From positions 2,029,382 to 2,093,381 of the forward strand of contig NZ_VKKS01000001.1 in assembly GCF_019402645.1 (NCBI RefSeq): 64,000 nt of DNA, written 5' to 3'. The DNA is from Morganella morganii (GTDB taxonomy: Bacteria; Pseudomonadota; Gammaproteobacteria; Enterobacterales; Enterobacteriaceae). The stretch's first letter is position 1. Each line of letters begins with the position of its first letter. Both the position numbers and the translations under genes were made by a program. The notes beneath the pieces were generated by a model. It ran no database searches, was not told where the DNA came from, and saw only the letters and a list, made by a program, of their open reading frames with translations. This document shows positions 37,507-49,198 of the stretch, in pieces.

Positions 37507-37537
37507 AAGCCGCTTATTTATAATAAATAAACGGCTT
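37507..37537 (-). terminator. ldtD terminator
   Basis: On the minus strand AAGCCG-TTTATTTA and TAAATAA-CGGCTT form a long stem with a 3-nt loop and one mismatch, followed by TTTTTTC. It begins 8 bp after the ldtD stop. Confidence 0.85.
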
Positions 37538-37544
37538 AATGTGT

Positions 37545-39278
37545 TCAGCTTTTTATCAGGAAAGGTATGATATCCGTTAATTTATCAATGCCTTTCAGGC
37601 TGCTGTCATCATAACGATAAATATCCGCACGATACTGCGGGATATTATCCGTATTTACCCAGGCTGTCTGATAATAGAGATAAACCGGGATACGGTTCGG
37701 GATAGAGACATAACGGGTGCTCCCCTCTTTCAGTGCACCATCCACACGGGTTTCGCTCCAGCCCGCATCACCGAGGAGTATTACCGCGAGGTCTTTGGCT
37801 TTGTTCACCCGCACACAGCCCGAGCTGATAGCCCGCATATTTTTATTAAACAGGCTGTGGTTCGGGGTATCGTGCAGGTAAATCGCCTCTGAGTTCGGCA
37901 TGTTGAATTTATAGCGTCCCAGTGAGTTAGACGGGCCAGGAGCCTGGGTTATCCGGTACGGGAAGTTTGACGGCGTGATAACACTCCAGTCAATACTGTA
38001 CGGATCCACCACAGAAGCGTTGTTACCCCAGCCGTTATAGATAGTGTAACCACGACTGCTGAAATAACCTGGATCTGCTCTGCCGCGCGGTACAACATCC
38101 TGGCGGCTCATGGTCGGCGGGATAGTCCACGGCGGGTTGATCACCACATTATTCAGGGCGCTGGACATAATCGGCGTTTTGCGCTCCGCACGGCCGACAA
38201 TCGTTCTGGATTCCAGGATCAGGTTATTATCCACATAAAAATAAAGTGAAAAATCCGGAATATTCACCAGAATGGCGGTCGGTTGATTGTCCGGCGTGAT
38301 ACGCAGACGCTGAATATTCACCGCCATGATGGCTGCACGCATCTGCGGTGTCTTATTCAGCCACTCACGGGTCTGTTTACCGATAATACCATCCGCTTCC
38401 AGACCATGCTGTAACTGAAACTGTTTAACTGCCGCCACCAGCGTTTTATCGTAAACCACACCGGCGCTCATCATGTCATTCGCTGAAATCAGATTAAAAC
38501 GGTGCAGAATTTCACGCAGTGCCCCGACTGACGCATGGCTTTCCCCCGGACGCAGTGTCCGGTTAATCACCATTTCCGGCCACGGTACAATATCGGTCAA
38601 TTCTGCCAGCATCGCTTTACGCATCGGCTGATACATCTTATTCGCCGGTAACAACGCGTCTGTAAATGCCGCCAGAGAACCGTTATGTGCCGCCGTATTC
38701 AGGTGCGCCAGTGACGGGGCACTGACAGCCGCAAACGTGAACGGACGGGCACCGTACAGCCATTTATCACCTTTGGTGCTCACATTGTCGAGGTAATAGA
38801 GATAACCCAGTGCAGCATCCGTTAAAATCATATCCCGCGCCAGCGGAGACAGATCCGGCTGCGCCAGGGCATTCAGCCAGGCTGTAAACTGCGGCTGGAA
38901 CCCGGCAAGGGCTGCTTCCGCCAGCTGATTTTCCAGGGACAGACGTGCTTTTTCATCAGTCCACAGCGGCTTCAGCTGATGTTCCGCATAAATGTTTGTC
39001 AGTGTATCTGTATAAAGTAATGGTATCGCCGCCGGTACCTCACGGCGGATACTTTCTGCGACATCACTCAGAGGCAGTGCATTAACACCGGCCACCGGCT
39101 CTGTGGCTTGTATTTCTGTGCTTTCCGGTGACTCTGAAAATGCTTTCAGGTTTTCCACTTTGGCATCTGCTTCACTCAGATGCGTTACCGGTGCTGTTGA
39201 GGCCCACGAAACAGGCGTCAGTAACAGTGTTCCTATCATGGCGGAAATGGGAACAACTTTTTTAACTCCCGTCACCAT
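37545..39278 (-). CDS. ldtD: L,D-transpeptidase LdtD (YcbB)
   Basis: LdtD (577 residues; E. coli 615) makes 3-3 mDAP cross-links in peptidoglycan. It has a signal sequence, a scaffold domain, a peptidoglycan-binding domain (about 250-310, with VGALREILHRFNL ... HGLEADGIIGKQTREWL), and a YkuD catalytic domain with HDTPNHSLFN and the nucleophile Cys488 in SSGCVRVN. It is about 38 residues shorter than E. coli, mostly by lacking the Ser/Thr/Pro-rich insert in the peptidoglycan-binding domain. In E. coli it gives beta-lactam bypass and envelope repair. Confidence 0.95.
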   Translation of the reverse strand: MVTGVKKVVPISAMIGTLLLTPVSWASTAPVTHLSEADAKVENLKAFSESPESTEIQATEPVAGVNALPLSDVAESIRREVPAAIPLLYTDTLTNIYAEHQLKPLWTDEKARLSLENQLAEAALAGFQPQFTAWLNALAQPDLSPLARDMILTDAALGYLYYLDNVSTKGDKWLYGARPFTFAAVSAPSLAHLNTAAHNGSLAAFTDALLPANKMYQPMRKAMLAELTDIVPWPEMVINRTLRPGESHASVGALREILHRFNLISANDMMSAGVVYDKTLVAAVKQFQLQHGLEADGIIGKQTREWLNKTPQMRAAIMAVNIQRLRITPDNQPTAILVNIPDFSLYFYVDNNLILESRTIVGRAERKTPIMSSALNNVVINPPWTIPPTMSRQDVVPRGRADPGYFSSRGYTIYNGWGNNASVVDPYSIDWSVITPSNFPYRITQAPGPSNSLGRYKFNMPNSEAIYLHDTPNHSLFNKNMRAISSGCVRVNKAKDLAVILLGDAGWSETRVDGALKEGSTRYVSIPNRIPVYLYYQTAWVNTDNIPQYRADIYRYDDSSLKGIDKLTDIIPFLIKS

Positions 39279-39610
39279 AACATCCCTCTCTTATTTTTTA
39301 TTATATCTGTTCCGGCCAATTGTTAATACTTATGGTCAGTATAGTAAATACATCGTTTAAATGTCTTCCCTGCTGATTTTACCTGTCAGATAATAATTGA
39401 AAATAGGATAACGATAATATCGTAGAAAAAAGGCGCAAACACGCCTTTTTAAGATGAATACACTGCACTATTTATGCAAACACCGGCATGCAGGCTCCTG
39501 AAATACATCTCATTCTCTGCTTTTTTGTCCTGACAAACAGAGCACCCCGGTCAATACCGATAAAAAACTCCGCCGGGTGACGGAGTTGTGATATTACCGG
39601 CAGATAATGA
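39279..39610. other. Spacer upstream of ldtD with two hairpins
   Basis: The ldtD promoter should lie in the left part. Two hairpins follow. AAAAAAGGCG-CAAACA-CGCCTTTTT (39425-39450) can terminate in both directions. AACTCCG and CGGAGTT around CCGGGTGA (39567-39588) reads into TTTTTTA on the minus strand. The second is placed as a terminator for the coding remnant to its right. Confidence 0.55.
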
Positions 39611-39718
39611 TTAATATTCGGAATTAATAACCACCTCTTCACCGAAATGACAGGATTTCGGCAGCGGCTGATTGAGCGCTATACCAAAGCGCAGGATGTT
39701 GTGAATAACAACGGGATT
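39611..39718 (-). pseudogene. Short C-terminal coding remnant, unknown gene
   Basis: The minus strand is open for 35 codons from a TGA at 39721 to a TAA at 39611, reading NPVVIHNILRFGIALNQP and onward to EEVVINSEY. It has no start codon, is followed 20 bp later by its own intrinsic terminator, and is cut on its 5' side just before the mukB terminator. That is the pattern of the tail of a deleted gene. I do not recognise the family. It could also be chance. Confidence 0.3.
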
Positions 39719-39735
39719 TCAGATTCACAGCGCTG

Positions 39736-39772
39736 ATATAAAAACGGATGAGCACATTGCTGTGCTCATCCG
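39736..39772 (-). terminator. muk operon terminator
   Basis: On the minus strand CGGATGAGCACA and TGTGCTCATCCG pair perfectly around GCAA and lead into TTTTTATA. It is a strong intrinsic terminator 25 bp past the mukB stop. Confidence 0.95.
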
Positions 39773-39796
39773 CTTCAGAAAAAAGACCGGGAAGGC

Positions 39797-42700
39797 TTAA
39801 CCCTGCTCTTCCCTGTCATCAATATCATCCCTGTCTTTCACCGGCTCAGGCAGTGCCGGTGTGGCTTCCGGCTGGCCGAAGCCGCGCAGTCCCACCACGT
39901 GTACATGTTCCTGGTTATTGAAGACTTTACGCACCAGTTTGTACGTCGTACCTTTTTCCGGACTGATATTTTCCGGTGCCGCGATAATCAGCTGCATCTG
40001 TAAGCGGTCGCACAGCTCAAACAGTGTGGCAATGGATTTCGCATCCAGACGTGCCGCTTCATCCAGGAACAGCAGACGGCACGGCGAAATATCCTTGCTG
40101 CGCAGACGGCGGGATTCTTCTTCCCAGCTCTGCACCACCATCACCAGAATGGACATACCGGTACCAATCGCCTCACCGGTGGATAACGCGCCGCTCTCGG
40201 CTTTCAGCCAGCCGTCCGAACCGCGGTTAACTTCCACTTCCAGTTCGAGATAGTTACGGTAATCCAGCAGTTCCTCGCCGATAGTCTGCGGCAGGCGCTG
40301 CCCCATATCCACCTGCGGGTTCAGGCGCTGATAGAGTTTCGCCATCGCTTCAGAGAAGGTCAGCCGCTGGCTGGCGAACAAGTCCTGATGCTGCTCGTGC
40401 TCTTCGGACAGCACATCCAGCAGTATCGCGTGGCTTTCACGGATATTCACATTCAGGCGCACACCTTTGACCTGGCCGAATGCCACGGCCTGTAAACCCT
40501 GGTTAAGCATGCGGATACGGTTCTGTTCGCGCTGAATAGTTTTACGGATGATATTGGCCACACTTTTCGAGCTGATCGCCAGTTTCTGTTCACGGGCCGT
40601 CAGTTCGTCAGTCAGGCGGGCCAGTTCGATTTCCATCTGTTCGATGGCATCGATCGGGTCATCCGTTTTGATAATATCCTGGCGGATGCGTTCGCGCAGG
40701 TGACGGTACACTTCGATAAAGAACTGAACCTTACGTTCAGGACGTTTCGGATCTTCGGACAGACGCAGCGCATCACGCAGATGTTCATTATCCGCCACCG
40801 CCTGGCGTAACGCCCCGAGGGCTTTATCCGACATAGAACGCAGAGTGTCCGCATCTTCATAAGCCAGTTCACGGCGGTGGAGGCGGCGCTCAACACCACT
40901 TTCTTTCACCATTCGCATCACGGCGCACCAGCCCGCTTTGGCGGTGACCACCTGCTCGCGGATTTGCCGGTAATCACGCTCCGCTTTACGCAGGCGTTTT
41001 TGCAGGTTATCCATTTCCGATTCCCCGATCCCCAGCTGTTTTTCCAGCTGATTGATACGGGCACGGTTATGGCTGACCTGGTTGTACAGTTCATCACGGC
41101 GCACACGGGCGCGCTCTTCCGCATTAGCATCCGCCTGAACACCAATCTCGCTCATTTCACGCTCAAGCTCACGCAGCATGTCCGATTTGGTTTCATACGA
41201 ACTGCGCAGTGACGCCAGAACCTGGTTGAACTCTGCGCATTTAGTCTGCTGCTGACGCAGCATTTCACGGCTGCGGGTACGGTCAGATTCCGCGTGTTCC
41301 AGGCGCTGGCGCAGTTTATCGTTGAGGTCAGCATTTTCTGTCAGCATGCCGGCAGACTCGCCGTAATTAAAGTGCTGACGGCGCTGTGCGACTTCCTCCA
41401 GGGCAAACGCCTGCTGGCGTGCCTGCTGCTGTACCTGCTTCGCGTTTTCGTAATCGCGGATCAGGGCTTCATGCTGTTCAGGGTCACTCTGCAGAACAGC
41501 AGCTATCGGCTCCAGCTTGCGCAGTGCCGCTCCGTACTGCTGAATATGACGGGCTGATTCCTGAGCATCCGTCAGGGCATCGCGGATCTCATCCGCACGA
41601 TCAGCCAGTGTTTCATCAAGCAGCAGTGCTGTATTCGGGATCAGGCGGTTGAGGATGCTCAGATTTTCTTTGATCTGCGCGTACTGCTGACGGGCAACCG
41701 CAGTCTGATCCTCAAACTGTGCCAGCTCCCGCTCCAGTTCATTACGGCGCTGATTCAGTGTGCGGATTTCCGCTTCCGGGTCAGCCTCAAAGGCCACAGA
41801 GATATTTTTACCGACGAAACGGCTGAATGTCTGATGAGCGCGCTGCATTTTCTGGACATCAAAAGAGAGTGTCGCCAGGCGTTCCGCCAGCTCATCCCGT
41901 TCATGTTCCAGCACCGCCAGCTGATTTTCCCGCGCCGCGCGGCCGAACAGCGGCACTGACGGGAAGCGGGAATAACGCCACTGGCGATCGGTACTGCGCA
42001 CCAGCACCGCGCGTTCCAGCTCTTCAGTGGTGAAGACACTGTCATCAAAGGATTGCGGATCCCCTTCAATCAGATAGAGGTCTTCAGGGCAATCATCCAG
42101 GGCTTCCAGCATCGGGCGCACTGCGCTGAGATCCGGCACCACAATCGCATGGCGCGCCGGGCCGTATAACGCAGAGAAATACGGTGCATCATCAATAGTG
42201 ATGTCATCATAAATTTCTGACAGCAATACACCGCCGAAACGCTCTGCCAGCCCCGGCATGCGGCTATCTTCCGCACCGCCCGGCTGACTGAGCCGTTCAA
42301 TGTCTTTTTCCAGCTGTGCTTTTTTCAGCGCGATTTCATCACGCTCAACAGTCACTTCGCGCTCGCGCTCCAGCAACTGCTGCATGTATTCGGTAACATC
42401 ATTGGTACTGGTGAAAGTCTCATGTGACTGTTCACACAGCTGCGTCAGTGCTTCCTGTGCCGCCAGCCACACCGGGGCTTTGACTGTCAGGGATTGGATC
42501 TGCTGCTTCAGCTGTTCGGTCTGCTGACGCATTTCCATACGGCGCTCACCGCTTTCGCTGACACTGATACTCAGGCTTTCCTGCTGCGCCTCAAGGGTCA
42601 TCAGCATGTCATCCAGCCCGTCCGCCTCAATCTGCTGCCCGATGCGTTTGCAGAAATCATCCAGCGATTTCTGTGCATTATGCTGACTGTACAGGCGCTG

Positions 42701-44278
42701 TTCCAGTTCAGATAACTGCTGGCGCAGCGGCTGAACGCGGTCGGACATCATCTGTTGTGACGGCAGGTCACGCAGTAATTCGCGGGCGGTCTGGTAAGCC
42801 TCACTGCGGCTGACTTCACCCGCCACCGATTTCACCAGCTCATAGGCCTGAGAGAACTGGCTGTGTGCAGCCTGTGCCACACTCATTTTCTGCTCAAGCA
42901 CTAACAGGGATTCTGTCGCCTGCTCTTCGCGGGCACGGAAGGTTTCCAGCCATTCATCCAGTGAATCAATATCCAGTTGCGGCAGCTGACACACTGCTTT
43001 GGCGCGTTCAAGTGCCTGTAATGCCTGCTGGTACTGAATAGCGCGGGTCTGCTGAACATCCAGCGCCTGCTGATAATCGGCCAGCTGGCTTTTCAGTTCA
43101 TCCACTTCCTCTTCCGCAACATGGTTGCGTTCTTCATATTCCGCCAGCTGTTCAGCAGCTTCTTCCGCCACTTCGGTCTGTTCTTCCAGACGGAATGTCA
43201 GTTCTTCGACATCGGCCTGATAGCGGTCAATCTTCTCCTGCTGGCGCATTGCCGTCTGCACCAGTGTCAGATGATCACTGGCGGCCTGATAGTCCGTTTC
43301 CAGATCTGAGGATGACGCCGTCTGTTCGGCCAGCTCACGGGACATTTCCACCTGACGGAACTGTTCGGCGATCAGCTGTTTGCGGCTGCCGAGCAGTTCA
43401 CGGCGTACTGCCAGCGCCTGGTCAATATGCACGCGGCGCTCATTGGCGTGGCGCATATAATCCGCAGAGACATAGGCAGTGGATTCCGTGATCAGGTGTT
43501 TAAACAGGTCGCGGTCAGACTGAGTAACACGGATCGCTTCCAGTGTGATACGGTTTTCACGCAGTGCCCCTTCCATATCCTGGAAAGCTTTACGCACTCC
43601 GCTGTTCTCCGGCAATAAATAGTCACGCAGGGAACGGGTGATGGCACTGGAGATACCGCCGTAGAGCGAGGCTTCGATCAGGCGGTAGAATTTGCTGCGA
43701 TCGCCCGCAGAACGCAGGCGTTTCGGGATAACACCCAGCTCGAACAGAACCGAGTGGTAATCAGTAATCGAGTTAAACTGTTTAAAATGCACACCTTCAA
43801 TATCCTCAAGACGTGCTTTCAGGTCGTTCAGCGGCAGTACCCGCACCTGACGTTCACTCAGTTGTTCGCTGACAATCTGTGTCGGGGAGTACTGAGCCGG
43901 CAATCCCTGAATCATAAAGGATTTGATATCGACTTTTTTATCACGCCCGGCAATCTGCTGAAGACGCACCCCCACCAGCACACGCTGATGGCGGGAATTC
44001 ACCACATCCAGCATAGCGTAGCACACGCCCGGGCGCAGTTTACCGTGCAGACCTTTATCGCGGGAACCGGATGTTGCTCCGGCTTCTGTTGTGTTACGGA
44101 AATGCAGCAGGGTTAAATCCGGGATCATGGCGGTAATAAAGGCCGCCATGGTAGTGGATTTACCGGCGCCGTTACCGCCGGACAAGGTGGTGACCAGCTC
44201 ATCCAGATCAAAGGTGCGCGCAAAAAAGCCGTTCCAGTTGACTAACGTGAGCGAGCGGAATTTACCACGTTCAATCAT
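39797..44278 (-). CDS. mukB: Chromosome partition protein MukB
   Basis: MukB (1493 residues; E. coli 1486) is the SMC-like ATPase of the MukBEF condensin. Walker [14 protein letters not shown] lies at about 33-45. Two long coiled coils flank the hinge (about 650-790), and the C-terminal head has the signature [13 protein letters not shown] and Walker [12 protein letters not shown]. The extreme C-terminus is acidic ([13 protein letters not shown]). Its start overlaps the mukE stop in ATGA, so the two are translationally coupled. MukBEF is kept off Ter by MatP. Confidence 0.98.
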   Translation of the reverse strand: MIERGKFRSLTLVNWNGFFARTFDLDELVTTLSGGNGAGKSTTMAAFITAMIPDLTLLHFRNTTEAGATSGSRDKGLHGKLRPGVCYAMLDVVNSRHQRVLVGVRLQQIAGRDKKVDIKSFMIQGLPAQYSPTQIVSEQLSERQVRVLPLNDLKARLEDIEGVHFKQFNSITDYHSVLFELGVIPKRLRSAGDRSKFYRLIEASLYGGISSAITRSLRDYLLPENSGVRKAFQDMEGALRENRITLEAIRVTQSDRDLFKHLITESTAYVSADYMRHANERRVHIDQALAVRRELLGSRKQLIAEQFRQVEMSRELAEQTASSSDLETDYQAASDHLTLVQTAMRQQEKIDRYQADVEELTFRLEEQTEVAEEAAEQLAEYEERNHVAEEEVDELKSQLADYQQALDVQQTRAIQYQQALQALERAKAVCQLPQLDIDSLDEWLETFRAREEQATESLLVLEQKMSVAQAAHSQFSQAYELVKSVAGEVSRSEAYQTARELLRDLPSQQMMSDRVQPLRQQLSELEQRLYSQHNAQKSLDDFCKRIGQQIEADGLDDMLMTLEAQQESLSISVSESGERRMEMRQQTEQLKQQIQSLTVKAPVWLAAQEALTQLCEQSHETFTSTNDVTEYMQQLLEREREVTVERDEIALKKAQLEKDIERLSQPGGAEDSRMPGLAERFGGVLLSEIYDDITIDDAPYFSALYGPARHAIVVPDLSAVRPMLEALDDCPEDLYLIEGDPQSFDDSVFTTEELERAVLVRSTDRQWRYSRFPSVPLFGRAARENQLAVLEHERDELAERLATLSFDVQKMQRAHQTFSRFVGKNISVAFEADPEAEIRTLNQRRNELERELAQFEDQTAVARQQYAQIKENLSILNRLIPNTALLLDETLADRADEIRDALTDAQESARHIQQYGAALRKLEPIAAVLQSDPEQHEALIRDYENAKQVQQQARQQAFALEEVAQRRQHFNYGESAGMLTENADLNDKLRQRLEHAESDRTRSREMLRQQQTKCAEFNQVLASLRSSYETKSDMLRELEREMSEIGVQADANAEERARVRRDELYNQVSHNRARINQLEKQLGIGESEMDNLQKRLRKAERDYRQIREQVVTAKAGWCAVMRMVKESGVERRLHRRELAYEDADTLRSMSDKALGALRQAVADNEHLRDALRLSEDPKRPERKVQFFIEVYRHLRERIRQDIIKTDDPIDAIEQMEIELARLTDELTAREQKLAISSKSVANIIRKTIQREQNRIRMLNQGLQAVAFGQVKGVRLNVNIRESHAILLDVLSEEHEQHQDLFASQRLTFSEAMAKLYQRLNPQVDMGQRLPQTIGEELLDYRNYLELEVEVNRGSDGWLKAESGALSTGEAIGTGMSILVMVVQSWEEESRRLRSKDISPCRLLFLDEAARLDAKSIATLFELCDRLQMQLIIAAPENISPEKGTTYKLVRKVFNNQEHVHVVGLRGFGQPEATPALPEPVKDRDDIDDREEQG

Positions 44279-45012
44279 TCTTCATCCTCCGCTTCATCCG
44301 TCGCGTTGTCATTATCAGATTCTTCATTATCATCGTCCTGATCCACAGGGCGCGGGGGTTTTTCTTCTTCTGCCGGCGACTGAGCCTCACCGTCGCGGAT
44401 AAGACGCAGCTGCGCCTCACGCGGGTCATCCCCGCTGCGGACATCCGCCCCGAAGCGGAAAACCGACTCGGCAATCACAAACTGGCTGTTATCCGCAGAG
44501 ACGAAAGTGATCATCCCCAGGCGGCGCAGGCGGTTCAGCGCCCCCCGGGTTTTTTCCAGTAATTTTTGTTTGTCCAGGTCAGACCCGGTGGAGCGGTTAT
44601 TCACCACTTTCAGTAACCTGGCTTCATCCGCCAGTGACAGCAGCTCCTCATAGAGTTCTGCTGTGGAGAAAATTCCCTGGTTGGCCAGGCGCTCAGGGCT
44701 GAGATACAGATAGCACAGCACTTTCCCGACCAGCATTTCCAGTTCGGATAACACCGAACGCGGGATCAGCGTGGTGGAACGCGGGCGCAGATAGAAGAAT
44801 CCTTCCGGCGCACGGACCAGTTCCACATTATAGCGGGCATAAAAGCCTTCCAGTTCATCCTGGAAATCCATCAGAAAGGCATGATTATCCAGATCATCCA
44901 CACCGATATGGCGGCCGGCGCGCAACTGGCTGTCAAGTTCCGGAAAAAGGGTATTGGCAAGTGCCTGAGCCAGCTTTGCTGACATAAATTGTTCAATATG
45001 TGTCGATGACAT
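44275..45012 (-). CDS. mukE: Chromosome partition protein MukE
   Basis: MukE (245 residues) is a winged-helix kite subunit that binds MukF and the MukB head. [17 protein letters not shown] and [30 protein letters not shown] are diagnostic. The tail from about 205 is strongly acidic ([22 protein letters not shown] in total). The frame is open to 45168, but that part overlaps mukF; ATG 45012 gives the family start MSSTHIEQ and overlaps mukF by 20 bp. Confidence 0.97.
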   Translation of the reverse strand: MSSTHIEQFMSAKLAQALANTLFPELDSQLRAGRHIGVDDLDNHAFLMDFQDELEGFYARYNVELVRAPEGFFYLRPRSTTLIPRSVLSELEMLVGKVLCYLYLSPERLANQGIFSTAELYEELLSLADEARLLKVVNNRSTGSDLDKQKLLEKTRGALNRLRRLGMITFVSADNSQFVIAESVFRFGADVRSGDDPREAQLRLIRDGEAQSPAEEEKPPRPVDQDDDNEESDNDNATDEAEDEE

Positions 45013-46318
45013 GTGCCTGCACCTTCGCTCCGTATTCATTAATTGCTGACCATTCAGCCGGGATACCCGAGAAATCGGCATCGGCGACCCCGAGACGGAC
45101 GGCCTGATCCACGATAATCCGTGCCACATCAAACTGACGGCTCCGCGGATATTTCGCGAGGTAATCACGCAGAACCGCGCCCAGATCCAGCGGCTTCGCC
45201 TGTGCCTTATACACCGCCAGCGCGCTTTCCATCATGGCTGCAAGCTCTTCGTTGACCTCGCTGAACTCTTCATACTCCAGATCCGGCGGTAGCTCCCCGG
45301 TCACTTCGTCATCACGCAGCGCCATCTCCTCGTCACGCATATCCAGCAGACGATCCGCATTCGCCACATTGAGCGCCCACGGTGAATCAAAATAGTGCTG
45401 AACAGAATGGCGCAGACGCTGCGAGAAAATACGGTTTTTATCCATATCGATGGCGGTACGGATAAATTTATGGACATGGCGGTCATAGCCAATCCATAAA
45501 TCAATAGACTGCTGGCCCCAGCTGATAATGCGATCGAGTTTGGCCTGCAGATCAAAAATCAGTTTATCCACCAGTTCTGAGCCGGTGGTGGTGCTCATAT
45601 TGGCATCCTGGATACGCAGCAGATTTGCCTGTAATTTGTCACCGGCGGCTTCGAGGGTGTCCTGCAATTCCCGCAGAGTGAGGGAGGTTTCAGACAGCAG
45701 TTGCTCACAGTTGGCAATCGCGGCCTGCCAGTCCTGATTCAGCAGTTTGGCGATATCATCTTTCACGCCGTTTTGCTGCTCATCCATAATGCGCTGCGAC
45801 ATATCAATGCTGTCAAAAATCTCCGCCACAGAATATTTCAGCGGTGCAAACACATTACGGTGCCAGTGATATTCATCCCCGCCCTCTTCGGCGGCATCTG
45901 CCGCGCGGCTCAGTTCACCGGCCACAATCGAGAGCTGCATGGATAAACGCAGTGAGGAAAATTCACGCTGACGGATATAATAATCACTGATGCCGATCCC
46001 GAGCGGGGTCAGCCGGTAAATCGCATTACCTTCAAATAAATCACTGGTAAAACGGTTAAATATTTTCTGGCGCACCATATCATTAATAGCATTGTTTGCA
46101 CGCACCGCGACAGATTCTGTAGTCTGTTCAAAGCCTTTGCAAACTTCGCGGAAGGCATCCACCAGTTCCCCCTCGCTCATTTCACCGTCGATGCGCTCAC
46201 TGTTGAGTACCGCAACAGACAGTAAAAAAGCCAGCCGTTCCGGCGGCAGCACGATGGAGAAATCATTCTTTCGCGCCCATGCCACGAGCTCCGGGACTGT
46301 TTGGGTAAACTCACTCAT
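44993..46318 (-). CDS. mukF: Chromosome partition protein MukF
   Basis: MukF (441 residues; E. coli 440) is the kleisin of MukBEF. It has an N-terminal winged-helix dimerisation domain (about 1-120), a helical middle domain (to about 290) that contacts the MukB neck, an acidic linker that binds MukE (about 300-340, with [20 protein letters not shown]), and a C-terminal winged helix that binds the MukB cap. Its start overlaps the cmoM stop by 8 bp. Confidence 0.97.
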   Translation of the reverse strand: MSEFTQTVPELVAWARKNDFSIVLPPERLAFLLSVAVLNSERIDGEMSEGELVDAFREVCKGFEQTTESVAVRANNAINDMVRQKIFNRFTSDLFEGNAIYRLTPLGIGISDYYIRQREFSSLRLSMQLSIVAGELSRAADAAEEGGDEYHWHRNVFAPLKYSVAEIFDSIDMSQRIMDEQQNGVKDDIAKLLNQDWQAAIANCEQLLSETSLTLRELQDTLEAAGDKLQANLLRIQDANMSTTTGSELVDKLIFDLQAKLDRIISWGQQSIDLWIGYDRHVHKFIRTAIDMDKNRIFSQRLRHSVQHYFDSPWALNVANADRLLDMRDEEMALRDDEVTGELPPDLEYEEFSEVNEELAAMMESALAVYKAQAKPLDLGAVLRDYLAKYPRSRQFDVARIIVDQAVRLGVADADFSGIPAEWSAINEYGAKVQAHVIDTY

Positions 46319-47099
46319 TGTCCATCCTTCTGATCGGTTTTCGTGCCATAACGTGAATATAGCGGCCTAAGGTGATATAAGGCTCCTGACGGCAATAGCG
46401 TTGCTCCAGTGCCAGCAGCGCCGGGAAATCACGGTTTTGTAACTGGCGGCTCTGCAGATAATCATGGAAAACCCGCACACCGGTTTTTGCTTCAATTGTC
46501 AGGCGGCAATCATCCAGCCACTGATAAACCTGTTCCGGCATAAGGGGATTCTGCGGCGATAACGAACGCTTGCGGCGGCGCTGAATTTCCGGAGTTGCCA
46601 GATGAAAATTGCCTAATATCGCATTGCGCATCACAAGTCCGTTCGCATTGTAAAACATTAACGATAATGCACCACCGCCCGCTATTATAGCGGTCAGTGC
46701 TTCAATTGCACCTTTTTGATCTGTGATCCACTCCAAAACGGCATGAAATAATATCAGATCAAACGCACCTTCAGTGTGAAGTGCGATATCCTGTGCCGCA
46801 CAATGAATAAAGGACATATTTTCTGCCACGCCGTCATCCTGCGCGGCCTGTTGCGCACGCACAATCATCTCTTCTGACAGGTCGCACAATACCACCTGAT
46901 GCCCCAGCGCAGCCAGACGACGGGAGAAAAATCCGTCACCGCCGCCTGCATCCAGAATGCGCAGCGGACCCGGTTTCAGCCGGGTCAGCAAGGCTTCCAG
47001 ATCCTGCCAGACCACCGCTTCGCGGATTTGCCCTTTTGTTGTGCCATAGATATTACGGGTGAATTTCTCCGCGATATCGTCAAAATTACGATCAACCAT
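46311..47099 (-). CDS. cmoM: tRNA uridine-5-oxyacetate methyltransferase CmoM (SmtA)
   Basis: CmoM (262 residues; E. coli 261) methylates cmo5U34 to mcmo5U34 in certain tRNAs with SAM. It is a class I methyltransferase with motif [18 protein letters not shown] (about 46-62), [11 protein letters not shown]-type motif II and [13 protein letters not shown]. It is the first gene of the cmoM-mukF-mukE-mukB operon, as in E. coli, where smtA precedes mukF. Confidence 0.95.
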   Translation of the reverse strand: MVDRNFDDIAEKFTRNIYGTTKGQIREAVVWQDLEALLTRLKPGPLRILDAGGGDGFFSRRLAALGHQVVLCDLSEEMIVRAQQAAQDDGVAENMSFIHCAAQDIALHTEGAFDLILFHAVLEWITDQKGAIEALTAIIAGGGALSLMFYNANGLVMRNAILGNFHLATPEIQRRRKRSLSPQNPLMPEQVYQWLDDCRLTIEAKTGVRVFHDYLQSRQLQNRDFPALLALEQRYCRQEPYITLGRYIHVMARKPIRRMDNE

Positions 47100-47308
47100 G
47101 AAAACCTGTATTCAGTTCCGGGGGATATTTCGGGTCAGTTTGCGGCGGTTTCCCGCGCGATCCGGCTATCTTCAATTGTATTGCCGGGCAGAGCAGTGCA
47201 ATATGCAAAGTCGGTAACTATTGTGGCACAGACGTGTCTAATGTCACCCGATTTGTGCAGACTCCTGCCGTTAACCGGTGATAAATCAATCATATTTAAG
47301 GTATCCTC

Positions 47309-48106
47309 ATGCTGTTTGCCCTGAAAAAATACCTCGGCGGTTTTCTGATGCCATTGCCGTTTATGCTCCTGCTGATCCTGGCCGGATTACTGCTGCTGTG
47401 GTTTTCACGATGGCAGAAAACCGGAAAAACCCTGATCACCGTGAGCTGGCTCGGGCTGGTGCTGCTCAGTCTGCAACCGGTGGCTGACGCCCTGCTGCTG
47501 CCGGCAGAAAAACCGTATGACAAACGCTATGAGCTCATCACACCGCCGGAAGTTCAGCAGCAGGATCTGCGCTATATCGTAGTGCTTGGCGGCGGCTTTA
47601 CCTATAACCCTGAATGGTCACCGTCTGCCAACCTTATCAGCAACAGTCTGCCCCGGGTAACGGAAGGCGTACGCCTCGCGCTTCGCTATCCGCAGGCGAC
47701 ACTGATTTTCACCGGCGGGCCGGGAGCAAACAGTATCAGCAGCGCGGAGGTGGCAGCAGAGGTTGCACAATCACTGGGGATCCCCGCTGAACGCACACTG
47801 CCGCTGGTTCTGCCGAAAGATACGGAAGAAGAAGCCGCCGAAGTGAAAAAAGTGGTGGGCGATACGCCGTTCCTGCTGGTAACCTCCGCTAACCATATGA
47901 CCCGCGCCAAAGCTTTCTTTGATGCGCGCGGTCTGCACCCTGTCCCGGCACCGGCCAATCAGCTGGCGGTGACCACTCCGCTGCACAGCTGGGAAAAAAC
48001 GATCCCTTCCGCGTACTATTTGTCACACAGTGAGCGGGTCTGGTATGAAGAATTGGGGCGGCTCTGGCAGACAGTGAAAAAGACAGATAATGAAGAACAG
48101 GAATAA
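47309..48106 (+). CDS. elyC: Envelope biogenesis factor ElyC
   Basis: ElyC (265 residues; E. coli 259) is an inner-membrane protein with a DUF218 domain; in E. coli its loss impairs peptidoglycan synthesis at low temperature and disturbs undecaprenyl phosphate use. Two N-terminal membrane helices (about 8-55) precede the DUF218 domain, which shows IVVLGGGF, TLIFTGGPGANSISSAE, and LVTSANHMTRA. It is divergent from cmoM and convergent with kdsB. Confidence 0.94.
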   Translation: MLFALKKYLGGFLMPLPFMLLLILAGLLLLWFSRWQKTGKTLITVSWLGLVLLSLQPVADALLLPAEKPYDKRYELITPPEVQQQDLRYIVVLGGGFTYNPEWSPSANLISNSLPRVTEGVRLALRYPQATLIFTGGPGANSISSAEVAAEVAQSLGIPAERTLPLVLPKDTEEEAAEVKKVVGDTPFLLVTSANHMTRAKAFFDARGLHPVPAPANQLAVTTPLHSWEKTIPSAYYLSHSERVWYEELGRLWQTVKKTDNEEQE

Positions 48107-48115
48107 AGGATAAAT

Positions 48116-48141
48116 AAAAACGCGGGAAATCCCGCGTTTTT
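48116..48141. terminator. elyC/kdsB bidirectional terminator
   Basis: AAAAACGCGGG and CCCGCGTTTTT form a strong stem around AAAT with A- and T-runs on both sides. Confidence 0.93.
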
Positions 48142-48161
48142 GCATTTATAACGGATATATC

Positions 48162-48911
48162 TCAGCGGGCGGCAAACAATCTGCGCACGGTTTCAAGATC
48201 TTCCGGGGTATCAACACCGGTACCCGGCGCCTCTGATGCCTCTGCGACATGAATTTTCTCACCGTACCAGAGCACGCGCAGCTGCTCGAGCATCTCAATT
48301 TTTTCCAGCGGGCTGGTTTCCCACTGAATATAGCGGCGGATAAACCCGGCACGGTAAGCGTAAATCCCGATATGACGCAGGAAATTATCACCCACGCTGT
48401 CACGGTTGTGCATGAAGCGCCCGCGATCCCACGGAATAGCGGCACGGGAAAAATAGAGCGCGTAGCCCTGTTTATCCATCACCACTTTGACCGCATTCGG
48501 GTTAAACGCTTCTTCCGCCGAGGTGATTTTTACCGCCAGGGTTGCCATTCCGGCTTCGCTGGCTGCCAGATTTTCAGCAACCTGCGCAATAATACAGTCA
48601 GGGATTAACGGCTCATCTCCCTGGACATTCACGATAATCTCATCATCAGCAAACTGATAGTGATTAATCACTTCCGCCAGACGCTCGGTCCCGGACTGAT
48701 GATCTTCGCGCGTCATACAGGCTTCGCCGCCCTCTGCGGTCACGGCATCAAATACGGCCTGTGTATCTGTGGCGACAATGACCCGCGCGGCGCCGGAACG
48801 CTTTGCCTGCTCCATCACGCGGACAATCATCGGCTTGCCGCAGATATCCGCCAGCGGTTTACCGGGCAGACGCGTGGAAGCATAACGCGCGGGAATGATA
48901 ACTGTAAACAT
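48162..48911 (-). CDS. kdsB: CMP-Kdo synthetase KdsB
   Basis: KdsB (249 residues; E. coli 248) activates Kdo with CTP for lipopolysaccharide core assembly. The nucleotide-binding [19 protein letters not shown] lies at 5-23, followed by [21 protein letters not shown], and the His in [11 protein letters not shown]. It lies 5 bp after ycaR and is the last gene of the comEC-msbA-lpxK-csp-ycaR-kdsB run on the minus strand. Confidence 0.97.
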   Translation of the reverse strand: MFTVIIPARYASTRLPGKPLADICGKPMIVRVMEQAKRSGAARVIVATDTQAVFDAVTAEGGEACMTREDHQSGTERLAEVINHYQFADDEIIVNVQGDEPLIPDCIIAQVAENLAASEAGMATLAVKITSAEEAFNPNAVKVVMDKQGYALYFSRAAIPWDRGRFMHNRDSVGDNFLRHIGIYAYRAGFIRRYIQWETSPLEKIEMLEQLRVLWYGEKIHVAEASEAPGTGVDTPEDLETVRRLFAAR

Positions 48912-48916
48912 GGAGA

Positions 48917-49093
48917 TTATCCTTCTGAGACCGGCAATTCGCGGGCTTCATTCTCTAATAAGACAGGGATATCGTCGCGGACGGGATAGGCCAGACGGCA
49001 GCCTTTGCAGATGAGTTCGAGATTTTGCTTGTCGTAGCTGAGTTTGCCGTGGCAAACCGGACAGGCCACGATTTCGAGTAAACGGTGATCCAT
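48917..49093 (-). CDS. ycaR: UPF0434 family protein YcaR
   Basis: This 58-residue protein is of the Trm112-like UPF0434 family. It starts [18 protein letters not shown] and has two Cys pairs, CPVC and CKGC, likely to bind zinc, with the hallmark [20 protein letters not shown] in between and after. Its role is unknown. It is tightly coupled to kdsB, as in E. coli. Confidence 0.95.
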   Translation of the reverse strand: MDHRLLEIVACPVCHGKLSYDKQNLELICKGCRLAYPVRDDIPVLLENEARELPVSEG

Positions 49094-49198
49094 ACGTCCC
49101 CCAATGAGATAAAAACGTTGGCTCAGAATAACATAAGCCCGGTCTCACCGTTAACTCTGTTGTTGCGATATCACTGAGATAATCGCGTTTTACACATC

